A stretch of DNA of 64,000 bases from Ammoniphilus sp. YIM 78166 (GTDB lineage Bacteria > Bacillota > Bacilli > Aneurinibacillales > RAOX-1). Under the pieces are notes generated by a model, which did not search any database, was not told the DNA's origin, and was given only the letters and a program-made list of their open reading frames with translations. The DNA lies in contig NZ_SDLR01000003.1 in assembly GCF_004522215.1 (NCBI RefSeq), positions 372,001 to 436,000 of the forward strand, in the 5' to 3' direction. Shown in pieces: positions 15,754 to 24,722 of this stretch (the first letter of the stretch is position 1; the number at the start of each line of letters is the position of its first letter). The translations under genes were made by a program, and so were the position numbers.

Positions 15754-16707
15754 ATGGAAGCAACGAGACGAATGATAGAAAAGCTAGGTTTCCCAAGCAA
15801 GGATAGCCATGAGCTGCCGAGCTCCACGAAAACCTTTGCGGATGGGGCGCAATACCGGGTGGAGATCCCCAGCGTGGAAGGTCCTGCCACCTTCGAAGCG
15901 GTAGTCGAAGCTTGTAAGGAATATGGGGTGGATATTCACCGCATCTCACAGGGAAGCGGCATCATGCTGATGACGGATGAGGAATTAGAGCAAATGGCGG
16001 AGATCGGAAAGCGTGAAAACCTCGAGGTCAGCCTGTTTGTCGGACCTCGCGGAAGCTGGGACATTACGCCGATGCAATGGGCCAGCAATGGAAAAATCCA
16101 GGGCTTGCGCGTTCAGGGAATGGATCAGCTCGTTTACTCCATTGAAGATATCAAGCGGGCTTGCGACAAAGGAATACGCAGCGTGCTCGTATCCGATGAG
16201 GGACTATTATGGCTGGTTAACGAATTCAAGAAGCAAGGCGAGCTTCCAGAGGATTTGGTCGTGAAAATTTCCGTACAGATGGCGCATGCCAATCCGGTTT
16301 CCATTAAGATCATTGAGGATCTGGGGGCTGGAACCTACAATGTACCTACGGACTTGACGTTAGCTCGACTGGCTGCCATTCGTCAAGCGGTAGACCTCCC
16401 GATTGACATCTACGTGGAAGCACCTGATGATGTGGGCGGCTTTATTCGCCATTATGATATTCCAGAGATTATCCGTGTCGCAGCCCCTGTTTATATCAAG
16501 TTTGGCTTGCGCAACTCTCCAAACATCTATCCGTCTGGAACGCATCTTGAAAACACATCAATTGCCTTGGCCAAGGAGCGGGTTCGTCGGGCTCGAATCG
16601 GACTGGATATGATCAAGCGCTATGCCCCTCATCTTAGAACTTCAGAGAAAGGTGCGGCTGGTTTGGCGGTGCCTGTGTCGAAAAAAAGCTATGCAGAGCA
16701 GCCGTAG
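15754..16707 (+). CDS. U32-peptidase-like TIM-barrel protein, unknown reaction
   Basis: A 317-residue protein with a TIM-barrel pattern of the kind usually labelled U32 family peptidase. Visible landmarks are FADGAQYRVEIPSVEGPATF at 27-46, HRISQGSGIMLMTDEE, VSLFVGPRGSWD, VYIKFGLRNSPNIYPSG near 246-262 and ERVRRARIGLDM near the end. I see no protease catalytic set, and the company of a dehydratase and a racemase suggests a sugar-acid enzyme such as a lyase or isomerase. It is the last gene of the TRAP operon, 14 nt after the dehydratase, with AGGAGGG upstream. Family label is moderately sure; function is not known to me. Confidence 0.6.
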   Translation: MEATRRMIEKLGFPSKDSHELPSSTKTFADGAQYRVEIPSVEGPATFEAVVEACKEYGVDIHRISQGSGIMLMTDEELEQMAEIGKRENLEVSLFVGPRGSWDITPMQWASNGKIQGLRVQGMDQLVYSIEDIKRACDKGIRSVLVSDEGLLWLVNEFKKQGELPEDLVVKISVQMAHANPVSIKIIEDLGAGTYNVPTDLTLARLAAIRQAVDLPIDIYVEAPDDVGGFIRHYDIPEIIRVAAPVYIKFGLRNSPNIYPSGTHLENTSIALAKERVRRARIGLDMIKRYAPHLRTSEKGAAGLAVPVSKKSYAEQP

Positions 16708-16796
16708 AACAGCGGGCAAAATACTTTAGTCCTAGTAGCAGCGACTCCCTTATGGTAGAATTAACGTAAGCGCAGAACTAGCAAAGGGTGGGTACA

Positions 16797-17567
16797 ATGC
16801 CGATAATACAGGCGGTGGAGCGTGCTTTGAAAATATTGGATTTATTTGACGAGCATGAACAAGAACTAAAAATTACAGATATAAGCGAACGCATGGGACT
16901 ACACAAGAGCACGGTTCATTCTCTGCTCAAGACGCTTCAGGTGCAAGGGTATATCGATCAGAACCCCGAAAATGGAAAATACAAGCTGGGAATGAAGCTA
17001 ATTGAACGTGGAAATTTTGTCCTTCAGGGATTGGATATCCGGCATATTGCAAAAAAATATCTAGTGGACCTATCCTCTAAAACAGGTCAAACCACGCATC
17101 TCGTCCTCTTGGATGGAAAAGAAGGCGTGTATATCGATAAGGTGGAGGGACCTCAAGCCGTTATTTTATATTCCCGAATCGGGAGGAGAATTCCCGTACA
17201 TTGCAGTGCCGTTGGAAAGGCGTTAGTTGCCTTTTCCAATCAGGATGAGATTCATAGGATCCTGACCAACTACGACTACGTGACCCAGACGGACCGAACC
17301 ATAAGCTCTGAAGAAGAGTTTTTGGAAGAATTATCTCTTGTCCGCGAGGCGGGTCATGCCATGGATACGGAGGAAAACGAACCGGGAGTCCGCTGTGTAG
17401 CTGTTCCCATCTTTGACTATCGGGGCCAGGCAATAGCTGCCATCAGTATGTCCACGTTAATCTCCCGCGTTCATGATGAGATGCTGAAGGAATTTATCCA
17501 CATGCTCAAGAAAGCCGCAAACGATATATCCGTAGAAATGGGATATGGTATTGTCACCAGATCATAG
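16797..17567 (+). CDS. IclR-family transcriptional regulator
   Basis: A 256-residue IclR regulator. The N-terminal winged helix includes LKITDISERMGLHKSTVHSLLKTLQ at about 25-49. The C-terminal effector domain shows RIGRRIPVHCSAVGKALVA and GVRCVAVPIFDYRGQAIAAISMS, the usual ligand-pocket stretches. Members often act as local repressors of acid catabolism and respond to the acid or its breakdown product. It stands between the two sugar-acid operons and is the obvious candidate for the TTTTA-N5-TAAAA repeats before each. ATG at 16797 fits AAAGGG 9 nt upstream; GTG at 16788 is an alternative. Confidence 0.9.
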   Translation: MPIIQAVERALKILDLFDEHEQELKITDISERMGLHKSTVHSLLKTLQVQGYIDQNPENGKYKLGMKLIERGNFVLQGLDIRHIAKKYLVDLSSKTGQTTHLVLLDGKEGVYIDKVEGPQAVILYSRIGRRIPVHCSAVGKALVAFSNQDEIHRILTNYDYVTQTDRTISSEEEFLEELSLVREAGHAMDTEENEPGVRCVAVPIFDYRGQAIAAISMSTLISRVHDEMLKEFIHMLKKAANDISVEMGYGIVTRS

Positions 17568-17570
17568 AAA

Positions 17571-17623
17571 TAAGAGTCTAGGGTTAGGGGTACCTAAAGA
17601 TTCCTTCATAGTCCTAGTCTCTT
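17571..17623 (+). terminator. imperfect hairpin after iclR
   Basis: AAGAGTCTAGGG and CCTAGTCTCTTA form an interrupted stem, followed by an A/T-rich stretch. Likely terminator of the regulator gene. Confidence 0.45.
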
Positions 17624-17650
17624 AAAAATATATCAATATATCAAAACTGA

Positions 17651-17667
17651 GTTTTATATTATAAAAA
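17651..17667 (+). promoter_or_regulatory. putative IclR operator 3
   Basis: GTTTTATATTATAAAAA, the same TTTTA-N5-TAAAA core as upstream of the TRAP operon, placed just before the ribosome site of the KdaD-like gene. The flanks (AAACTnnnTTTTATATTnTAAAA) also match operator 2. Confidence 0.55.
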
Positions 17668-17686
17668 CAATTGGAGGAATATCCCT

Positions 17687-18589
17687 ATGAGAATCATCCG
17701 TTTCTTAAATGAACAATCTGTACCTACACTTGCTGCCTTAACTAATGAAGAAAAAGTATACGTATTGCCTCAGCAAGACTTTATGGAACTCGTAAGAACG
17801 GCAGAAGAGCAAGAGACGACTCCGCTAGCGTTAGTAGAAGGAGTGATCGCGACCTCTAATCCGATCGAGGCTAAGGCTTCTGAGTTAAACATCATCGTTC
17901 CGATTGAAGCACCGGAGGTTTGGGCATCCGGAGTAACGTATGAAAGAAGCCGCGATGCGCGTAACTATGAGGCAACTGGCGGGAAGCTTGATGCCACAAC
18001 CTTCTATGATAAGGTATATGATGCCGAACGTCCGGAAATCTTCTTCAAGTCGACCGCAGCGCGTACCGTTGGTCCAAATCAGGATGTTTACTTGCGCAGT
18101 GATTCTAACTGGCAGATACCAGAGCCTGAATTGGGATTGGTGCTTAACAAGAGAGGGGACATCGTAGGATACACGATTGGAAATGACATGAGCTGCCGTG
18201 ATATTGAGGGAGAGAACCCACTGTATCTGCCGCAAGCGAAGATGTGGAAGAATTCTTGCTCCCTTGGACCTGCGATCCGCTTGGCAGAAACCGTGGAGGA
18301 TCCCTATACGTTTAAGATCACTTGCCGAATCTATCGAAATGGAGAGCTGAATGTAGAAGGTTCTGCGAGCACGGGACAATTGAAGAGAAAGTTTGATGAA
18401 TTGGTATCCTTTTTAATTCGCGATAATGAGCTGTTTGATGGGACGGTTCTTCTCACCGGAACATGCATTGTTCCTCCCAACGAATTCACGCTTGAGGATG
18501 GCGATCGGATTGAAATCGAGATTTCCGGCATTGGTGTGCTGAACAACCCCGTGAAGAGTCAGGCGGCTAAATCTGTAGCTGCTCAATAA
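17687..18589 (+). CDS. FAH-fold 2-keto-3-deoxy-pentonate dehydratase (KdaD-like)
   Basis: A 300-residue fumarylacetoacetate-hydrolase-fold protein. It carries EVWASGVTYERSRDAR near 85-100, the metal-binding acidic pattern WQIPEPELGLVLN near 143-155 and IGNDMSCRDIEGENPLYLPQAK near 165-186. This combination is that of KdaD-type 2-keto-3-deoxy-D-arabinonate/xylonate dehydratases, which make 2,5-dioxopentanoate, rather than C-C hydrolases. The dehydrogenase for that product lies two genes on and a xylonate-type dehydratase four on, so a Weimberg-like route to 2-oxoglutarate is expected. First gene of the second sugar-acid operon; TTGGAGGAA precedes the ATG. Confidence 0.8.
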   Translation: MRIIRFLNEQSVPTLAALTNEEKVYVLPQQDFMELVRTAEEQETTPLALVEGVIATSNPIEAKASELNIIVPIEAPEVWASGVTYERSRDARNYEATGGKLDATTFYDKVYDAERPEIFFKSTAARTVGPNQDVYLRSDSNWQIPEPELGLVLNKRGDIVGYTIGNDMSCRDIEGENPLYLPQAKMWKNSCSLGPAIRLAETVEDPYTFKITCRIYRNGELNVEGSASTGQLKRKFDELVSFLIRDNELFDGTVLLTGTCIVPPNEFTLEDGDRIEIEISGIGVLNNPVKSQAAKSVAAQ

Positions 18590-18606
18590 AGATGAGGGAG
18601 CGGGAG

Positions 18607-19371
18607 ATGAAACTTGCCGGAAAGATTGCGATTGTGACGGGTGCTGCTTCGGGAATCGGAGAAGCCATCGCCAAAAAGCTGAGCAGTGAAGGAGCAACTG
18701 TAGCCATTTGCGACCTCGATCACGAAGGCGGAATCCGTGTAGTGGAAGAGATTCAATTTTTAGGAGGAACGGCGGCATTCTATGCCCTAGATGTTACGAA
18801 AGAAGAACAAGTGCAAACTACTTTCCGTATCGTAGTCGAAAAATATGGAAAAGTCGATATAATGATAAATAATGCCGGAATCGGCAAGGCAGGAACCGTC
18901 GTCGACCAGAGCGAAGCGGATTGGGATCTGATGATGAATGTGAATGCCAAAGGAACCTTTTTCGGTTGCAAATACGCCGTCAAGCATATGCTCGAGAAAG
19001 AAATCCGGGGCAGTATTATTAATATTTCATCAGTCGCCGGGATGGTAGGTGTACTCAACCGATCCGGGTATTGTGCCTCAAAGGCGGCGATTGTCGGATT
19101 AACCAAGTCGGTGGCTTCCGATTTCGCGGAGAAAGGCATTCGCGTCAATTCCATTTCCCCAGGAACGATCGAATCGCCGTGGATTGCCAAAATTCTGGCT
19201 GATCAGCCGGATCCGCAAAAAATGAGAGTCCAGATGCAGCAACGCCAACCGATTGGCCGCATGGGCACACCGGAGGAAATTGCCAATCTCGCTTGTTTTC
19301 TGGCCGGTGATGAAGCGTCCTTTATTACCGGCAGCAACATGGTGGCAGACGGCGGCTTAACCGCTCGTTAG
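18607..19371 (+). CDS. short-chain dehydrogenase/reductase
   Basis: A 254-residue classical SDR: cofactor motif TGAASGIG at 11-18, NNAG, catalytic Ser in INISSVAG and YCASK, ending with ITGSNMVADGGLTAR. The Asp in CDLD after strand 2 suggests NAD. It may oxidise the sugar at C1, or a 2-keto-3-deoxy acid at C4 to give the 2,4-diketo acid cut by the FAH enzyme at 20944. A similar SDR/FAH pair exists at 43539 and 44339. The start at 18607 fits GAGGGAG 5 nt upstream; the in-frame ATG at 18592 lacks a site. Confidence 0.85.
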   Translation: MKLAGKIAIVTGAASGIGEAIAKKLSSEGATVAICDLDHEGGIRVVEEIQFLGGTAAFYALDVTKEEQVQTTFRIVVEKYGKVDIMINNAGIGKAGTVVDQSEADWDLMMNVNAKGTFFGCKYAVKHMLEKEIRGSIINISSVAGMVGVLNRSGYCASKAAIVGLTKSVASDFAEKGIRVNSISPGTIESPWIAKILADQPDPQKMRVQMQQRQPIGRMGTPEEIANLACFLAGDEASFITGSNMVADGGLTAR

Positions 19372-19411
19372 AAGTTAATTATAACGATTGTAAAAGATTG
19401 GAGAGAGAACA

Positions 19412-20878
19412 TTGACCGTACAAACCGAGGCTAAAACCTATCAAAATTATGTTAATAGCGAATGGATGGATTCTTCAGCTCAACAAGTCGATGCCAGCCT
19501 AAATCCTGCCAATAAAAAGGAAATCGTAGGGTACATCCAAAAATCAACCAAGCAGGACTTGGATCTTGCCGTGGCTTCCGCTAAAAAGGCTCAAACGGCT
19601 TGGAAGAAGCTTGCTGGTTCCGTACGCGGCCAATTTTTGCATAAAGTGGCTGACGAATTGGAGAAGCGCCTGGATGATATCGCAGAAACCATGACCAGAG
19701 AAATGGGTAAAACGCTCCCCGAAGCCAAAGGAGAAACGGCCCGTGGCGTAGCCATTCTTCGCTATTATGCCGGGGAAGGCATGCGCAAGATCGGGGATGT
19801 CATCCCTTCTACAGACAGCGAAGCGCTCATGTTTACCAGCCGCGTTCCGCTGGGCGTTGTCGGAATCATTACCCCTTGGAACTTCCCTGTAGCGATTCCG
19901 ATTTGGAAGATGGCGCCGGCTCTCGTGTATGGCAACACGGTCGTATTGAAGCCGGCTCAAGAAACAGCCGTAACAGCGGCGAAGGTCATTGAAGCGTTTG
20001 CTGCTGCTGGGCTTCCTGCAGGTGTCGTTAACCTGGTTACCGGCAACGGCTCAGTGATTGGTCAAGGCCTTATCGATCATCCGGATATTGCAGGGATCAC
20101 CTTCACGGGCTCTGATTCAGTGGGTAAGCTCGTTGGACAAGGAGCCTTGGCGCGCGGGGCAAAATACCAGCTGGAAATGGGCGGGAAGAACCCGGTCATC
20201 GTGGCTGCAGATGCCGATCTGGATCTGGCCGTGGAGCAAACGATCAACGGAGCCTTTAAGTCCACCGGACAAAAATGTACAGCAACCAGCCGAGCTATTG
20301 TAGTAAGTGAGGTGTACGAGACCTTTAAAGAAAAGCTGCTTGCAAAGGTGAAAGCAATTAAAGTGGGCGATGGCTTGAAGCAGGACACTTGGATGGGGCC
20401 TTGTTCTAGCGAAAGCCAGTTGAATACCGTGCTTTCCTATATTGATAAAGGCATCTCCGAAGGAGCAACCCTATTGTCGGGGGGCAACCGTTTGACCGAA
20501 GGTGAATGGGCAGATGGCTTCTATGTGGAACCGACCGTATTTGAAAACGCAACCCCTGATTCTACGATTGCCCAGGAAGAGATTTTTGGGCCGGTTCTAG
20601 CTCTGATCAAGGTGGATACCTTCGAGGAAGCCCTTCATGTCGCCAACGATGTAAAATTTGGGCTGAGCGCCTCGATCTTTACCCAAAATATCGGGAATAT
20701 GCTCTCGTTCATTCAAGATATGGATGCCGGCCTTGTTCGCATTAACGCGGAAAGTGCAGGTGTTGAACTTCAGGCACCATTCGGGGGGATGAAGCAATCC
20801 AGCTCCCATTCCCGCGAGCAGGGGCAGGCGGCGATTGAATTCTTTACCGCGATCAAAACGGTGTTTGTTAAATCATAA
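19412..20878 (+). CDS. 2,5-dioxopentanoate (alpha-ketoglutarate semialdehyde) dehydrogenase-like ALDH
   Basis: A 488-residue NAD(P)-dependent aldehyde dehydrogenase. It shows [17 protein letters not shown], the glycine region FTGSDSVGK, the general base Glu in LEMGGKNP and the nucleophile Cys in GQKCTATSR. The close match in setting is 2,5-dioxopentanoate dehydrogenase, the last step of the Weimberg route, converting the semialdehyde to 2-oxoglutarate; other semialdehydes are possible. TTG start with GGAGAGAG upstream. Third gene of the operon. Confidence 0.87.
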   Translation: MTVQTEAKTYQNYVNSEWMDSSAQQVDASLNPANKKEIVGYIQKSTKQDLDLAVASAKKAQTAWKKLAGSVRGQFLHKVADELEKRLDDIAETMTREMGKTLPEAKGETARGVAILRYYAGEGMRKIGDVIPSTDSEALMFTSRVPLGVVGIITPWNFPVAIPIWKMAPALVYGNTVVLKPAQETAVTAAKVIEAFAAAGLPAGVVNLVTGNGSVIGQGLIDHPDIAGITFTGSDSVGKLVGQGALARGAKYQLEMGGKNPVIVAADADLDLAVEQTINGAFKSTGQKCTATSRAIVVSEVYETFKEKLLAKVKAIKVGDGLKQDTWMGPCSSESQLNTVLSYIDKGISEGATLLSGGNRLTEGEWADGFYVEPTVFENATPDSTIAQEEIFGPVLALIKVDTFEEALHVANDVKFGLSASIFTQNIGNMLSFIQDMDAGLVRINAESAGVELQAPFGGMKQSSSHSREQGQAAIEFFTAIKTVFVKS

Positions 20879-20892
20879 CCATAGGGGATATA

Positions 20893-20928
20893 GGCTGAGG
20901 GGACCTTTATGGGTTCCCTTCGGCTAAT
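20893..20928 (+). other. intercistronic hairpin
   Basis: GGCTGAGGGGACC and GGGTTCCCTTCGGCT can pair around TTTAT, without a T-run. Likely an mRNA stability or processing hairpin between the aldehyde dehydrogenase and FAH genes. Confidence 0.4.
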
Positions 20929-20943
20929 CGAGGAGGAGAAAAC

Positions 20944-21831
20944 ATGATTACAGTTGCGTTTCAAAAAGGGGAAGATTTAGGTCTAGGTGTCAAAACAGAC
21001 AAGGGGATTTTGGATGTCAAGGCAGCGGTTTCGAAATTTGCGGATTTCAAGGATGCGCCGGTGAGCGTATCGGAGCTCATTTCCCGCGGGGAAGAAGGAA
21101 ATGCCCTGCTCTCGAAATTGACGGATCGTGCTTATGCCGATGATGCCTTGTTTTTAGAGGAAACAACGCTTACCCTCGGACCATGCGTGCCTGAACCTTC
21201 TAAAATTATCTGTGTCGGACTGAACTATAAAAAGCATGCAGACGAGTGCGGCATGGCTTACCCCAAGGATCCGCTTTTGTTCAGCAAGTTCAGCAATGCG
21301 CTGGCTGCACATGGGCAGGAGGTGAAGCTGCCGCAGAAATCCACCCAAGTGGATTATGAAGCCGAGCTAGTCATCGTGATGGGCAAGACCGCCCAGGATG
21401 TGTCAAAAGAGGATGCTCTAAGCTATGTCTATGGCTATTGCAACGCCAATGATCTTTCCGCGCGCGATCTGCAGTTCAAAAGCTCGCAGTGGCTGCTTGG
21501 TAAAACCTGCGATGGCTTCAGCCCGATCGGTCCTTACCTAGTGTCTGCGGATGAAGTTGGCAATCCCAATGACTTGAAAATCCGCACGACCGTCAATGGG
21601 GAGGTTCGCCAGAATTCCAATACAGATGATATGATTTTCCACTGTGATGAAATTATCAGCTATATATCCCAGCACATGACGCTATATCCGGGTGACATTA
21701 TCTTGACCGGTACGCCGGAAGGAGTAATCGTCGGATATCCTGAAGAAGAGCGCGTATGGCTGAAAGATGGGGATGAAGTCACCATAGAGATTGAAAAGCT
21801 AGGCAGCTTGACTAATGTATTGAAAAAGTAG
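20944..21831 (+). CDS. FAH-family 2,4-diketo-3-deoxy-acid hydrolase or related lyase
   Basis: A 295-residue fumarylacetoacetate-hydrolase-family enzyme of the LRA6/2,4-diketo-3-deoxy-L-fuconate hydrolase type. Marks are ICVGLNYKKHADE near 95-107, the metal-binding DYEAELVIVMGK near 139-150, NANDLSARDLQ and ILTGTPEGV near 257-265. It would cleave a 2,4-diketo-3-deoxy acid to pyruvate and glycolate or lactate. It resembles the protein at 44339 along its whole length, so the two sugar-acid loci share this module. GAGGAGGAG sits before the ATG. It offers a second exit besides the Weimberg route. Confidence 0.82.
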   Translation: MITVAFQKGEDLGLGVKTDKGILDVKAAVSKFADFKDAPVSVSELISRGEEGNALLSKLTDRAYADDALFLEETTLTLGPCVPEPSKIICVGLNYKKHADECGMAYPKDPLLFSKFSNALAAHGQEVKLPQKSTQVDYEAELVIVMGKTAQDVSKEDALSYVYGYCNANDLSARDLQFKSSQWLLGKTCDGFSPIGPYLVSADEVGNPNDLKIRTTVNGEVRQNSNTDDMIFHCDEIISYISQHMTLYPGDIILTGTPEGVIVGYPEEERVWLKDGDEVTIEIEKLGSLTNVLKK

Positions 21832-21843
21832 CAGGGAAACCTA

Positions 21844-21880
21844 ACAGAGAATCCGCCTTGATGAAGGGGGGATTTCTGTA
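21844..21880 (+). terminator. hairpin between FAH and yjhG-like genes
   Basis: ACAGAGAATCC and GGATTTCTGT form an imperfect stem, followed by ATTTCTTC. It may attenuate transcription into the downstream half of the operon. Confidence 0.45.
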
Positions 21881-21923
21881 TTTCTTCAAATTTTCACATA
21901 TATCTTTTTAGGGAGTCGATAGG

Positions 21924-23909
21924 ATGAATCTGCAGTATATAATGGGAGAAGCACAGCAGAATGACTTATACAAACTAGAGACACATGCCTCCGGCCCATC
22001 GGGTTCCCTTCCCCTAACGCCTGACATGCTGCTGAACTCGCCTAGTGGCGATCTGTTCGGTATGACGCAAAACGTGGGCATGGGATGGAAGCCGACGGAA
22101 TTAAACGGGAAACAATTTCTAATCTTAAGCACGCAGGGCGGAATCCGTGGCGAGGACGGAACACCCATCGCCTTAGGCTATCACACGGGCCACTGGGAAG
22201 TGGGACTTCTGATGAGAGCGGCTGCAGAAGAAATCAAAGAAAAGGGAGGCGTGCCGTTTGCCGCGTTTGTCAGCGATCCGTGCGATGGGCGCTCCCAAGG
22301 TACCACAGGGATGTTCGATTCCTTGCCTTACCGCAATGATGCAGCGATTGTGTATCGCCGCCTGATTCGCTCTCTGCCGACGCGCAAGGCTGTGATTGGC
22401 GTCGCGACTTGTGATAAAGGGCTGCCGGCCACCATGCTTGCCTTATCCGCTATGCATGACCTGCCAACGATTATCGTACCAGGCGGGGTGACCTTACCGC
22501 CGACCCACGGGGAGGACGCAGGAAAGGTGCAGACGATAGGAGCGCGTTATGCCAATGGGGAGCTTTCTCTGCAGGATGCAGCTGACTTGGGCTGCCGAGC
22601 TTGCGGCACGCCAGGAGGAGGTTGTCAGTTTCTTGGTACGGCTGCAACCGCCCAGGTGGTTGCCGAAGCGCTAGGACTTTCCCTGCCTCATTCGGCCTTG
22701 GCTCCATCCGGACAGCCGATCTGGACAGAATTGGCACGACAATCGGCACGTGCAGCGATCCGGATGGAAGAAGCCGGCATTACGACAAAGGATATCTTAA
22801 CGGATGATGCGATTCATAATGCGATGGTGCTGCACGCGGCTTTCGGCGGTTCAACGAATCTGCTGCTACACATTCCAGCCATTGCCCACGCGGCAAAATG
22901 TACGATCCCGACTGTCGAAGACTGGAGCCGAGTGAATCGGGAAGTACCGAGGATCGTCAGCGTACTGCCGAATGGTCCTACGCATCACCCGACGGTTCGC
23001 GCGTTTCTCGCTGGCGGCGTACCCGAGGTGATGTTGCACCTTCGCAAGCTTGGGGTATTAAGAGAAAATGTCTTGACCGTTACAGGGGAGAAGTTAGGTA
23101 CCGTATTGGATTGGTGGGAGTCATCAGAGCGTCGGGCTGAAGTCAAGAAGCGTCTGCAGGAAGCCGACGGCGTGAATCCGGATGATGTGATCATGAGTCT
23201 GGAGAAGGCCAGAAGCCGAGGACTTACCTCGACCGTCACTTTTCCTACCGGAAATATTGCCCCGGAAGGCTCCGTGATCAAATCAACCGCAATCGATCCA
23301 TCAGTAGTCGATGAAGATGGCGTTTACCGTCACACCGGAAAGGTGAAGGTATTTACGGCTGAGAAGGATGCCATCGGAGCGATCAAAAGAGGAGAGATTG
23401 AAAAAGGGGATATTATGGCTGTCATTGGCCGCGGGCCGTCAGGCACGGGCATGGAGGAAACCTATCAGCTCACCTCCGCCTTGAAGCATCTATCTTACGG
23501 AAAATACGTCTCCCTGATAACGGATGCGCGCTTTTCTGGAGTTTCCACCGGGGCTTGCATTGGGCATATCGGACCTGAAGCGCTTGCGGGCGGACCGATT
23601 GGCAAGCTTCGTACAGGAGACATCGTCGAGATTATCGTTGATCGGAATGATTTGACGGCGAGCCTGAACTTCGTGGGGCAGAAGGATGACATCTTTGGCG
23701 CGGAGGAAGGGGAGAAGATCCTGGCGAGTCGGGGTCCGCATCCAGACTTGAGGCCAGACCCAGATTTGCCGGATGACACAAGACTGTGGGCTGCGTTGCA
23801 AGCTGTAAGTGGAGGCACATGGAAGGGGAGCGTCTACGACGTAGAGCGCATTATTGAGGTCATCGAGGCAGGGAAGAAGGCGTTAAAGGAACGAGGAGAT
23901 AACGAATGA
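21924..23909 (+). CDS. yjhG: YjhG/YagF-type D-xylonate dehydratase
   Basis: A 661-residue IlvD/Edd dehydratase whose length and N-terminal extension fit the YjhG/YagF subfamily (about 655 residues), known as D-xylonate dehydratases. Likely Fe-S cysteines are Cys120 ([10 protein letters not shown]), Cys163 (ATCDKGLPA) and Cys234 in the [11 protein letters not shown] stretch. [14 protein letters not shown] and [22 protein letters not shown] are the expected later signatures. It makes 2-keto-3-deoxy-xylonate, the substrate of the KdaD-like enzyme at the head of the operon. Its ATGA stop overlaps the start of larE. Confidence 0.85.
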   Translation: MNLQYIMGEAQQNDLYKLETHASGPSGSLPLTPDMLLNSPSGDLFGMTQNVGMGWKPTELNGKQFLILSTQGGIRGEDGTPIALGYHTGHWEVGLLMRAAAEEIKEKGGVPFAAFVSDPCDGRSQGTTGMFDSLPYRNDAAIVYRRLIRSLPTRKAVIGVATCDKGLPATMLALSAMHDLPTIIVPGGVTLPPTHGEDAGKVQTIGARYANGELSLQDAADLGCRACGTPGGGCQFLGTAATAQVVAEALGLSLPHSALAPSGQPIWTELARQSARAAIRMEEAGITTKDILTDDAIHNAMVLHAAFGGSTNLLLHIPAIAHAAKCTIPTVEDWSRVNREVPRIVSVLPNGPTHHPTVRAFLAGGVPEVMLHLRKLGVLRENVLTVTGEKLGTVLDWWESSERRAEVKKRLQEADGVNPDDVIMSLEKARSRGLTSTVTFPTGNIAPEGSVIKSTAIDPSVVDEDGVYRHTGKVKVFTAEKDAIGAIKRGEIEKGDIMAVIGRGPSGTGMEETYQLTSALKHLSYGKYVSLITDARFSGVSTGACIGHIGPEALAGGPIGKLRTGDIVEIIVDRNDLTASLNFVGQKDDIFGAEEGEKILASRGPHPDLRPDPDLPDDTRLWAALQAVSGGTWKGSVYDVERIIEVIEAGKKALKERGDNE

Positions 23910-24703
23910 CTTCGGAAAAGTATGAGAAATTGAAAGAAGTTTTATCCGATATGGGAAGTGTAGTCGTGGCCTTTTCCGGAGGGGTGGATAGTACGTTTCT
24001 GTTGAAGGTAGCCATTGACACGCTAGGAAAGGAAAAGGTGCTGGCCATTACAGCGGACTCCGAAACATATCCATCGTCTGAATTGGCGGAGGCCAAGAAA
24101 ATCGCTCAGGAGCTCGGTGTCCATCACGAGGTCATGGAAACCTCCGAGCTAGCTATTCCCGGCTATGCTGAAAATTCAAAAAACCGCTGCTATTTCTGCA
24201 AGAAAAATTTGTTTGAAGAGCTCTTTCCAGCCTTAGAAAGAAAGGGATTCAACCAGATCGTTTACGGATTGATTGCAGATGATGCAGGCGAATATCGACC
24301 GGGGACAAAAGCAGCCAAGGAATTGGGAATCCGAGGTCCCCTGCATGAAGTGGGGCTGTACAAAAGCGAGATTCGTGAGCTTTCTAAAGCTTTGAATTTG
24401 GTTACATGGAATAAGCCTTCATTTGCTTGTTTATCTTCCCGGATTGCTTATGGAGAAACGATTACGCTGGAAAAATTGTCCAAGATTGAAAAAGCCGAGC
24501 ACTATCTTAGAAGTCTCGGAATCAACCAGGTCCGTGTCAGGACGCATGGCGAGACGGCTAGAATTGAAGTGGAGCCTAAGGATATCCCCTTCCTCTTGGA
24601 GAGGCACGAAAAGATCCACGCTACGATTCAGGCCTATGGCTATACGTATGTCACACTAGATCTAGCCGGATACCAGAGCGGGAGTATGAATAAGATGTTA
24701 TAG
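23906..24703 (+). CDS. larE: LarE, ATP-dependent sacrificial sulfur transferase for the nickel-pincer cofactor
   Basis: A 265-residue PP-loop protein. SGGVDST at 24-30 binds ATP. LarE converts the two carboxylates of the pyridinium dicarboxylate precursor to thiocarboxylates. Cys175 in [10 protein letters not shown] sits where L. plantarum LarE has its sacrificial Cys176. Two more cysteines are in NRCYFCK (Cys95, Cys98); three-Cys forms have been reported to hold a [4Fe-4S] cluster and act catalytically, which could apply here. The [10 protein letters not shown]-terminus is also typical. ATG overlaps the yjhG stop, so it is tightly coupled; larC follows after 19 nt. Confidence 0.93.
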   Translation: MTSEKYEKLKEVLSDMGSVVVAFSGGVDSTFLLKVAIDTLGKEKVLAITADSETYPSSELAEAKKIAQELGVHHEVMETSELAIPGYAENSKNRCYFCKKNLFEELFPALERKGFNQIVYGLIADDAGEYRPGTKAAKELGIRGPLHEVGLYKSEIRELSKALNLVTWNKPSFACLSSRIAYGETITLEKLSKIEKAEHYLRSLGINQVRVRTHGETARIEVEPKDIPFLLERHEKIHATIQAYGYTYVTLDLAGYQSGSMNKML

Positions 24704-24722
24704 AAGGGAAGGCAACGGGGAA

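Noticed and set aside
15754..16707. Secreted or collagenase-like U32 peptidase
   Set aside because: No signal peptide and no recognisable protease residues; the operon is purely sugar-acid metabolism.
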